Below are positions 1 through 4,772 of a DNA stretch of 5,129 nt, piece after piece. Numbering within the stretch: position 1 is the first letter of the stretch; each line of letters starts with the position of its first letter. The stretch lies in contig CANRQH010000098.1 in assembly GCA_947632745.1 (NCBI GenBank), positions 1 to 5,129 of the forward strand, in the 5' to 3' direction. The position numbers were made by a program, and so were the translations under genes. Origin of the DNA: an uncultured Clostridia bacterium (lineage in GTDB: Bacteria > Bacillota > Clostridia > TANB77 > CAG-508). The notes under the pieces were generated by a model that was not told the DNA's origin, searched no databases, and saw nothing but the letters and a program-made list of their open reading frames with translations.

Positions 1-912
1 AAAATCTCTTCAACACTATTTATTTTTTCAAATATCTCTAAAAAATTTATAATTTGAATACTTTTTAAAGATGTAATAGAATTTCCTATAGAAATTTTTT
101 TAACAGCTATATCAAAATGCTCCCTTTTAATTATCTCCGAAACCGAGCTTCCTGTTTTTTCAACTTCTTCTTCTAAAACTCTTAAAAAACTTTCTGTCTT
201 TTTTCCATATTTTTTTAGCTTATATGACATATATTCTACATAAGGATATTTTATATCATACAAATTTATTTTTATTTTTCCATTAGTCTTAAAATAACTA
301 AAATTTTGCTCTGATTTTGGTTTATTTTCAACTAATCTTTCTATTACAGATTCTACTTTGTATTTTTCCATTTGAGATACAAAAATACTTTCTGCTATTT
401 GCCTTATATTTTCTATTATTGCAATTTGCATAAATATTCCTATGTTCCATATCTCGTCCATACTTAAATTCTTTTTTGTTTGATATGCTCTTAAACTCTC
501 TTCTAATATTTTACTTGTAATTTTGTTATCTGTATAATTTACAATTTCTGAAGCTAGCACATATATTCTCGCAAACCCTTGATATTTCCCATTTGCCAGT
601 CCTACAAAATTTTTATATTTTTTTAAAGGCATTTGTTTTTCTATTGATTTTGTTATCTCTTCTATGGCATAAAAATTATCTAAAAGCCACTCTCCTGCCG
701 GATGAATAGAAATTTTAGATTTTACATTTTCATTTAATAAATTATATACTTCTTTTATAACACTATAATTTTCTAGCATTCTTGGTATTGGGTAGGTATT
801 TTTATCTGAATTTTGTTTTATATTATGAGTGCTTGCTACCTTTTCTAAATGCCCGCATGAGCTCTTGTTTGTTTAATAATGCTCCTTCAATATTTAATAT
901 TTTTGTGTTCAT
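1..912 (-). CDS. Cyclic beta-1,2-glucan synthase-like (GT84/GH94 family) protein, N-terminal part, frame interrupted at a CGG codon
   Basis: This is the start of a very large gene that runs off the left edge; about 303 codons are visible. After a one-base shift at 855-852, the frame stays open to position 1. It contains the block HPAGEWLLDNFY (about residues 70-81) followed by GLANGKYQGFARIYVLA (about 104-120). These are the typical N-terminal signature of NdvB/ChvB-like cyclic glucan synthases and their clostridial relatives (normally well over 2,000 residues, membrane-associated, with glycosyltransferase and GH94 phosphorylase-like domains). Those catalytic parts lie outside the window, so the exact reaction cannot be read here. 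The ATG at 912 opens MNTKILNIEGALLNKQELM, then CGG; without a shift the frame stops at 825-823. With a +1 shift it continues HLEKVASTHN and onward. The shifted frame has no ATG, GTG or TTG before 779, which would cut off a conserved part, so 912 is the natural start. The ribosome site is unusual (GGGGG 11 nt upstream, inside a hairpin). Automated annotation would call this a pseudogene. Confidence 0.85.
852..855 (-). other. +1 frameshift site at an in-frame CGG (CGGG)
   Basis: Reading from the ATG at 912, codon 20 is CGG (855-853). Dropping one base of CGGG joins ...NKQELM to HLEKVASTHN..., which carries the family sequence with no stop to the window edge. Staying in frame gives ten more codons unlike the family and then TAA. 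Whether the residue made is Arg (CGG read, next base skipped) or Gly (C skipped, GGG read) cannot be decided from sequence. A one-base insertion error in the GGG run is the alternative. Confidence 0.7.
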
Positions 913-920
913 AAAAATAA

Positions 921-968
921 ATTCCCCCAAATTTGCAATTTTGTTTATTATTTGCAAATTTGGGGAAT
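921..968 (-). terminator. Rho-independent terminator of rubrerythrin, overlapping the downstream gene's ribosome site
   Basis: Arms 968-952 and 938-921 pair over 17 bp with one bulged base (the fifth C at 924), around a 13-nt loop. The core CCCCAAATTTGCAA pairs perfectly with its complement. On the minus strand the stem is followed by a T-rich tail just before the ATG at 912. It lies 41 nt after the rubrerythrin stop, so it fits as that gene's terminator. Its 3' arm contains the GGGGG that is the only ribosome-site candidate for the next gene. Confidence 0.75.
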
Positions 969-1008
969 GTTATTCATTAATGTTTTATTTGATTATTCTA
1001 AGTTTATT

Positions 1009-1542
1009 TTAATAATTTTCAGCTTTTATTTCAAAATATGCTTGTGGGTGGCTACATACTGGGCAAACTTCTGGTGCACTTGTTCCAACTACTATGTGAC
1101 CACAATTTCTACATTTCCATATTTTAACTTCTCCTGCTGAAAATACTGTTCCATTTTCAACATTTTCTAATAATTTTTTATATCTTTCTTCATGTTCTTT
1201 TTCTATTTTTCCAACAGCTTCAAATAAATAAGCTATTCTATCAAATCCTTCTTCTTTAGCTGTTTTAGCAAAATCTTGATACATATCTGTCCATTCGTAA
1301 TTTTCTCCTTCTGCAGCAGCTTTTAAGTTTTCTGCAGTTGTTCCAATTCCTCCTAATTCTTTAAACCACATTTTTGCATGCTCTTTTTCATTGTCTGCTG
1401 TTTCTTGGAAAATAGCAGCTATTTGTTCATATCCTTCTTTTTTTGCTTTACTTGCAAAATATGTGTATTTATTTCTTGCTTGTGATTCTCCTGCAAATGC
1501 AGCCATTAAATTAGCTTCTGTTTTTGATCCTTTTAATTCCAT
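1009..1542 (-). CDS. rbr: Rubrerythrin (diiron peroxidase with C-terminal rubredoxin domain)
   Basis: Complete protein of 177 residues. It is a cytoplasmic NADH-peroxidase-type enzyme that reduces hydrogen peroxide to water in anaerobes. The ferritin-like four-helix domain covers about residues 1-135. By alignment with the Desulfovibrio enzyme from memory, the diiron ligands are E19, E52 and H55 (ExxH), E83, and E114 and H117 (second ExxH). The position that is usually a Glu in the switching pair is D86 here. The rubredoxin domain (about 140-177) has CRNC (144-147) and CPVC (160-163), giving the four cysteines for one iron. The start is fixed by AGGAGG at 1555-1550, 7 nt upstream of the ATG. 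The gene has its own promoter and a terminator after the stop, so it is probably transcribed alone, downstream of rnr. The electron donor is not encoded in the window. Confidence 0.98.
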   Translation of the reverse strand: MELKGSKTEANLMAAFAGESQARNKYTYFASKAKKEGYEQIAAIFQETADNEKEHAKMWFKELGGIGTTAENLKAAAEGENYEWTDMYQDFAKTAKEEGFDRIAYLFEAVGKIEKEHEERYKKLLENVENGTVFSAGEVKIWKCRNCGHIVVGTSAPEVCPVCSHPQAYFEIKAENY

Positions 1543-1580
1543 TTTAATTCCTCCTATTATTATAAAATTTCTTTATCCGT

Positions 1581-1608
1581 ATTATATCACATTTTCATAA
1601 TAATTCAA
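1581..1608 (-). promoter_or_regulatory. Promoter of rubrerythrin
   Basis: The -10 is a perfect TATAAT (1586-1581) preceded by TGA, making an extended -10. The -35 candidate is TTGAAT (1608-1603), with a 16-nt spacer. It lies about 40 nt upstream of the ATG at 1542, with AGGAGG between. Confidence 0.8.
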
Positions 1609-1609
1609 G
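1595..1609 (-). promoter_or_regulatory. Possible weak PerR-like operator over the rubrerythrin -35
   Basis: The 15-mer CTTGAATTATTATGA matches the PerR consensus TTATAATnATTATAA at 10 of 14 fixed positions (second half 6 of 7, first half 4 of 7). It overlaps the -35. PerR control of rubrerythrin-type genes is known in clostridia. In such AT-rich DNA this match could arise by chance. Confidence 0.25.
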
Positions 1610-1665
1610 AATTTTAAGCAATTATTTTTTCTACTCGAAATTACACAAAGGTCTAAAAAGGCATA

Positions 1666-3606
1666 TCATTGCTCATTAATTAATTCAAAATCAATTTGTC
1701 TTAACATTTTATTTGCGTCTTTTACTCTTATTTTAACTATATCCCCTATTTTATAAGTCTTTTTTGTGTGTTCTCCAATCAAAATTTTATTATTTTCATC
1801 ATAAATAAAATATTCATTTCCAAGGTCACGAAAACCTACTAAGCCCTCTACTGTATTTTCTAGCTCTACAAACATTCCAAATGATGTTATACTTGAAACA
1901 ACTCCTTCATACTCTTCACCTGTATGTTTTTCCATATATTCAGCTTTTTTAATTTTCTCCGCTTCTCTTTCTGTTGTAGTTGCAATTTTTTCTCTTTCAG
2001 AAGAATTAATTGCAGCTTGGTTAGCTATTGTCTTATATTTTTGTTTAAATTCTTCTGTTACATTATAGTCATTTTCTAAGTATTTTGATATTATTCTATG
2101 AATAAATAAGTCTGGGTATCTTCTAATTGGTGAAGTAAAATGTGTATAATATTTGCTTGCTATTCCAAAATGACCTAAATTTTCATCACTATATCTTGCA
2201 AGTTTAAGTGTTCTAAGCAATAAATTTGAAACTACTCTTTCCTCTTCTCTCCCTTTTACTTCATCTAAAACTAGAGCAAAAGCTTTTGAATGTATGTTAT
2301 CTTTATTTGCTTTTATTTTTAAATCCATATTGTATAAAAATTTATTTGCTTCTTTTATTTTGTCTATATCAGGTACTTCATGAATTCTATAAATAAAAGG
2401 TGCATCTAACCAATAGAATTTTTCTGCAATAGTTTCATTTGCTGTTAGCATAAATTGCTCTATTATCTCATGAGAAAAATAGGTTTCATATTTCTTTACA
2501 TTTATTGCAAAACCTTCTTCATCAAGCTCTATTTTGCTTTCTGGTATATCTAAATTTAAGTAACCATTTTCAATTCTTCTTTTCTTAAGAATTTTTGCAA
2601 GCTCACTCATTTTTTCAAATTCAGGAATATATTTTTCATATCTTTTTAATACTTCTTCATCTGATTTATCCAAAATACTTTGTACATCTTTGTAGTTCAT
2701 CCTTTCAGTTACTCTTATAACTGCTTTATAAACTTTAGAATCTATTACTTCTCCTTTATTATTTATTTTCATTGAACAGCTTAAAGTAAATCTATCTTCT
2801 CCTTGATTTAAGCTACATATTCCATTTGAAAGCTCTCTTGGAAGCATTGGAATTACTCTACCTAGCATATATATAGATGTACCTCTTAAATATGCTTCTT
2901 TATCTAATAAAGAATCTTGCTCTACATAGTAACTTACATCTGCTATATGAACATCTAATTTAAAGTTTCCATTATCTAGTTTTTGAACTCTTACAGCATC
3001 ATCTAAGTCTTTGGCATCTTCTCCATCTATTGTAAAAATAATATCATTTCTTAAGTCTACTCTTGTTCCTATTTTACTTTCATCTATTTTGTTTCCTTTT
3101 GATTTTGCTTCATTTACAACTGCATCTGGAAATGTAGATGGCAGACCATATTCTTTTATTAAACTTAACATATCTACACCTGCTTCATTTGGTCTACCTA
3201 GAACTTCTATTATTTTACCTTCTGCATTTTTATTTTTTTCTGGATATTTTAAAATTTCTACTAATACTTTGTGGTTATTTCTTGCTTTTCCAAAATTTGA
3301 TTTTGAAATAAATATATCTGTTCCAAAACTTGAATCATCTGGCACTACAAAGCCAAAATTTTTGTTATTTTGAAATGTCCCAACTATTGTATTTTTATTG
3401 TGTGAAAGTATTTTTAAAACTTTACCTTCTTTACTTTTTCCATTACCTTCTTTTTCTAAAATTTTTATTAATACTTTATCTCCATTTAAAGCATGCATTG
3501 AACGTTCTTTTGAAATATATATTTCTTCTTCTTCGTCTTCTATTTTTACAAATCCAAATCCTTTTGAGTTTCTTCTATACACTCCCTCAAATATTCTTTC
3601 TTCCAT
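1666..3606 (-). CDS. rnr: Ribonuclease R (RNB-family 3'-5' exoribonuclease)
   Basis: Complete protein of 646 residues. It degrades structured RNA processively from the 3' end and acts in mRNA decay, rRNA quality control and tmRNA-linked rescue. Domains in order: cold-shock domain 1 (about 5-50, with KGFGFV), cold-shock domain 2 (about 74-120, with KNFGFV), the RNB catalytic domain (about 180-510), and an S1 domain (about 563-643, ending in a lysine/arginine-rich stretch). The RNB metal-binding aspartates are D194, D200, D202 and D203 in IDGEDAKDLDDAV. The conserved arginine segment HFTSPIRRYPDL (489-500) completes the active site. It is shorter than the roughly 780 residues of Bacillus RNase R because it lacks the N-terminal helix-turn-helix domain and the long basic tail. 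The start is forced: TAA lies directly before the ATG at 3606. The ribosome site is weak (GAGG 12 nt upstream). smpB, a frequent neighbour, is not present here. Confidence 0.98.
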   Translation of the reverse strand: MEERIFEGVYRRNSKGFGFVKIEDEEEEIYISKERSMHALNGDKVLIKILEKEGNGKSKEGKVLKILSHNKNTIVGTFQNNKNFGFVVPDDSSFGTDIFISKSNFGKARNNHKVLVEILKYPEKNKNAEGKIIEVLGRPNEAGVDMLSLIKEYGLPSTFPDAVVNEAKSKGNKIDESKIGTRVDLRNDIIFTIDGEDAKDLDDAVRVQKLDNGNFKLDVHIADVSYYVEQDSLLDKEAYLRGTSIYMLGRVIPMLPRELSNGICSLNQGEDRFTLSCSMKINNKGEVIDSKVYKAVIRVTERMNYKDVQSILDKSDEEVLKRYEKYIPEFEKMSELAKILKKRRIENGYLNLDIPESKIELDEEGFAINVKKYETYFSHEIIEQFMLTANETIAEKFYWLDAPFIYRIHEVPDIDKIKEANKFLYNMDLKIKANKDNIHSKAFALVLDEVKGREEERVVSNLLLRTLKLARYSDENLGHFGIASKYYTHFTSPIRRYPDLFIHRIISKYLENDYNVTEEFKQKYKTIANQAAINSSEREKIATTTEREAEKIKKAEYMEKHTGEEYEGVVSSITSFGMFVELENTVEGLVGFRDLGNEYFIYDENNKILIGEHTKKTYKIGDIVKIRVKDANKMLRQIDFELINEQ

Positions 3607-3636
3607 TTATAATCCATTCCTCTCTCAAGTACAAGT

Positions 3637-3664
3637 AAGTTGAAAAAATCTAAATTTTCAACTT
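3637..3664. other. Hairpin in the rnr leader (terminator-like when read on the plus strand)
   Basis: A perfect 10-bp inverted repeat, AAGTTGAAAA / TTTTCAACTT, with an 8-nt loop. Read on the plus strand it is followed by a T-rich run (3665-3679) like an intrinsic terminator, but no plus-strand gene precedes it. On the minus strand it lies in the predicted rnr 5' leader, between the -10 and the start codon. Only three G-C pairs make it weak. Confidence 0.4.
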
Positions 3665-3688
3665 TTTTCTTATTTTTTTGTTATTAAT

Positions 3689-3720
3689 ATTATAACACAA
3701 GGTATAAATTTTAATACCAA
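3689..3720 (-). promoter_or_regulatory. Probable rnr promoter
   Basis: TATAAT at 3694-3689 is preceded by TGT, an extended -10. No good -35 is present at the standard distance; TTGGTA (3720-3715) would need a 20-nt spacer. The leader would be about 75 nt and contain the hairpin at 3664-3637. Confidence 0.5.
3701..3718. promoter_or_regulatory. Imperfect 18-bp palindrome at the rnr promoter
   Basis: GGTAT (3701-3705) and ATACC (3714-3718) form a dyad with an A/T centre, lying just upstream of the rnr -10. The position suits a repressor operator, but no regulator can be named and the arms are only five bases. Confidence 0.3.
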
Positions 3721-3830
3721 TATGCAAGTTTTAAAAATGAATTTATTAATTTAGTTTGCTCTTCTAAGTCATCTTTACTTGCAACATTATATTTCTCTTT
3801 GTTTTCTATTGCTATTTTACAATGTTTTTG
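3711..3830 (-). pseudogene. Possible gene-tail remnant, unrecognised
   Basis: An open frame of 39 codons ends with TAA at 3713-3711, just before the rnr promoter. Its composition is protein-like: it includes NKEKYNVASKDDLEEQ and then TKLINSFLKLAYWY, mixing charged and aromatic residues as in a real C-terminus. It has no ATG, GTG or TTG start, and a stop (3833-3831) closes it upstream. I do not recognise the family. It may be the tail of a gene lost when neighbouring DNA was rearranged, or chance. Confidence 0.25.
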
Positions 3831-3842
3831 TTAATTTATCAA
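3814..3842 (-). promoter_or_regulatory. Candidate minus-strand promoter upstream of rnr
   Basis: TTGATA (3842-3837) and TAAAAT (3819-3814) are separated by exactly 17 nt; each has one mismatch to consensus. It would transcribe the remnant at 3830-3711 and could feed rnr. In such AT-rich DNA chance matches are common. Confidence 0.35.
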
Positions 3843-4020
3843 TTAATTTTAAAAAAATTATATATTTTTACTTGAAATATGATGAAAATCGTGTTATATT
3901 ATTATTCATAAATTTTATCAATATTTTTAATATACTGATGCCTTATTGGCTTATTTTACAATATTAAATCTTTTAAATATCTATTTTTATAAATTAACAT
4001 TAATTTAAATAATTTATTTT
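3843..4020. other. AT-rich non-coding stretch
   Basis: Together with 3720-3842 this makes a gap of about 300 bases without a convincing gene. Composition is almost pure A/T, and no strong hairpin, repeat array or RNA gene is visible. A 62-codon plus-strand frame (3779-3967) is hydrophobic only because the DNA is T-rich and has no ribosome site. Confidence 0.6.
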
Positions 4021-4025
4021 TTGTA

Positions 4026-4055
4026 TTGACATATACGTATCATACGTAGTATAAT
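4026..4055 (+). promoter_or_regulatory. hicAB promoter
   Basis: Perfect consensus hexamers, TTGACA (4026-4031) and TATAAT (4050-4055), with an 18-nt spacer, 16 nt upstream of the hicA ATG. It is the strongest-looking promoter in the window, as expected for a gene pair held in check by its own repressor. Confidence 0.9.
4033..4049 (+). promoter_or_regulatory. Probable HicB/HicAB operator (two TACGTA palindromes)
   Basis: ATACGTAT (4033-4040) and ATACGTAG (4042-4049) are two copies of a TACGTA-centred palindrome nine bases apart, filling the spacer between -35 and -10. Ribbon-helix-helix repressors bind tandem short sites in this way, and HicB here carries such a domain, so self-repression is the natural reading. 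Confidence 0.7.
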
Positions 4056-4071
4056 AATAAGGAGAATAAAA

Positions 4072-4256
4072 ATGACATTTAAAGAAATTGAAAAACTTTT
4101 AATCTCCAATGGTTGGAAGTATAAAAATACTAGAGGAGCACATAACTATTATATACATGACAAATTGCCTCGGTAAAATCACAATACCTAAACATCGGTG
4201 GAGATATAAAAAAAGGAACTTTAAACTCAATTTTAAAACAAGCAGGTCTAAAATAA
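4072..4256 (+). CDS. hicA: HicA-family mRNA interferase toxin, frame interrupted twice at CGG codons
   Basis: HicA is a small double-stranded-RNA-binding-fold ribonuclease that cleaves mRNA and is neutralised by HicB. The ATG at 4072 has AAGGAG 7 nt upstream (4059-4064). Frame 1 gives 33 residues with the N-terminal half of HicA, including GWKYKNTRGAH with the catalytic histidine at residue 24 (GAH in place of the usual GSH). It then meets CGG at 4171 followed at once by TAA. A +1 shift gives KITIPKH, then a second CGG at 4196; another +1 shift gives GDIKKGTLNSILKQAGLK and TAA at 4256. The three pieces joined make a 60-residue protein of normal HicA length with every family block present. No other damage is visible, which argues against long-standing decay. 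It lies 32 nt upstream of hicB under one promoter. By strict rules it is a frameshifted pseudogene; I judge it probably functional through recoding. Confidence 0.85.
4171..4174 (+). other. +1 frameshift site 1 in hicA, in-frame CGG (CGGT)
   Basis: After CCT (P33) comes CGG and then TAA. Reading CGGT as one unit, or skipping the C to read GGT, continues AAA ATC ACA ATA CCT AAA CAT, the HicA core beta strand (KITIPKH). The direct stop after CGG recalls the prfB layout, but the other two sites in this window have sense codons there. Confidence 0.7.
4196..4199 (+). other. +1 frameshift site 2 in hicA, in-frame CGG (CGGT)
   Basis: Only 25 bases after site 1, again in the current frame, CAT is followed by CGG. 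A +1 shift leads to the C-terminal HicA block GDIKKGTLNSILKQAGLK. Without the shift the frame runs with no stop straight into hicB, which would yield a HicA'-HicB fusion of about 209 residues. Confidence 0.7.
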
Positions 4257-4288
4257 AAGTATTTGCTTGTAGTCTTAAGGAGGATATC

Positions 4289-4702
4289 ATGAAATTAGTT
4301 TATCCAGCTTGTTTTTATGAAGAAAAAGAAGGTGGCTACTCTGTAGTTTTTCCAGATTTAAAAGGATGTATTACACAAGGAGAAACATTACAAGAAGCCA
4401 TAGAAATGGCGGAAGATGCTGCATTAGGATGGCTTTTAGATACATTAGAAGATGGGCAAGAATTACCAATGCCATCAAAATTAAAAAATGTGAAACTAGA
4501 AAATGAAAACGGCTTTATAAATCTTTTATTGTTGGATTTAGGTTCATATTCAGAAAAATATAGTCATAATAGATATGTAAAAAAGACTTTAACAATTCCA
4601 CATTGGTTAAATGAACTAGCAGAAAGAAAAAAAGTCAATTTTTCTAGAACATTGCAAGAAGCTTTACTTCAAAAAACTTTTAATGTAAAAAAAGGTGTAT
4701 AA
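4289..4702 (+). CDS. hicB: HicB-family antitoxin with ribbon-helix-helix DNA-binding domain
   Basis: Complete protein of 137 residues. The N-terminal HicB domain (about 1-60; YPACFYEEKEGGYSVVFPDLKGC is seen at 5-27, then GETLQEAIEMAEDA) is the degenerate RNase-H-like fold that binds and blocks HicA. The C-terminal part (about 96-131; VKKTLTIPHWLNELAE, then NFSRTLQEAL) is a ribbon-helix-helix domain of the kind that represses its own operon. The start is ATG 4289, with AAGGAGG 5 nt upstream. An in-frame ATG at 4109 would add 60 residues, but those are other-frame readings of hicA, so it is rejected. hicB has a stronger ribosome site than hicA and no CGG codon, so antitoxin can be made without recoding. 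The stop codon lies in the loop of the terminator. Confidence 0.94.
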   Translation: MKLVYPACFYEEKEGGYSVVFPDLKGCITQGETLQEAIEMAEDAALGWLLDTLEDGQELPMPSKLKNVKLENENGFINLLLLDLGSYSEKYSHNRYVKKTLTIPHWLNELAERKKVNFSRTLQEALLQKTFNVKKGV

Positions 4703-4718
4703 ATTTACACCTTTTTTT
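4687..4718. terminator. Bidirectional terminator between hicAB and dnaJ
   Basis: A perfect 13-bp stem (4687-4699 with 4706-4718) and a 6-nt loop, with a GGTGTA/TACACC core flanked by an A run and a T run. Both strands therefore read as stem plus U-tract. It serves hicAB on the plus strand and dnaJ on the minus strand. It contains the hicB stop codon (4700-4702). Confidence 0.92.
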
Positions 4719-4772
4719 AATATTAAAATATTTTTCATAATTAGAAATCATGAGAAATTCCTAGATATTTTT

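Larger units (their letters stand above)
1543..1665. other. rnr-rubrerythrin intergenic region
   Basis: This 123-base gap holds the rubrerythrin promoter and ribosome site. Between the rnr stop (1666) and about 1625 I see no terminator hairpin, so rnr transcripts may read into rubrerythrin. The block at about 1631-1658 is less AT-rich than its surroundings, but I could not assign it to any element. Confidence 0.5.

Noticed and set aside
782..1012. A plus-strand frame of 76 codons at the left
   Set aside because: It overlaps the start of the glucan-synthase-like gene and its hairpin in antisense and has no ribosome site.
1391..1600. A plus-strand frame opposite rubrerythrin and its promoter
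   Set aside because: Antisense to well-conserved coding sequence and T-rich hydrophobic; no ribosome site.
3011..3373. A 120-codon plus-strand frame opposite rnr
   Set aside because: It is antisense to the conserved RNB and cold-shock coding region, has no ribosome site and no recognisable protein. The smaller plus-strand frames at 3330-3643 are the same kind of shadow.
3637..3664. A plus-strand intrinsic terminator before hicAB
   Set aside because: No plus-strand gene lies upstream to be terminated and the stem has only three G-C pairs, so it is listed only as a leader hairpin of rnr.
3779..3967. A hydrophobic 62-codon plus-strand frame that could be a small membrane protein
   Set aside because: The hydrophobicity follows from T-rich DNA, there is no ribosome site and no signal or charge pattern; the opposite strand has the more protein-like remnant.
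4072..4256. hicA as an ordinary decayed pseudogene
   Set aside because: Both breaks are +1 at CGG, every family block is intact between them, and a third gene break in the window has the same form. Simple decay does not predict this, though sequencing error cannot be excluded from sequence alone.
4099..4290. A minus-strand frame of 63 codons opposite hicA
   Set aside because: It is antisense to the hicA blocks recognised after the +1 shifts; no promoter or ribosome site on that strand.
4109..4702. A 197-codon plus-strand frame that would start hicB 60 codons early
   Set aside because: Its first 60 residues are off-frame readings of hicA apart from the short true piece KITIPKH. The ATG at 4289 has AAGGAGG at good spacing and begins the HicB fold.
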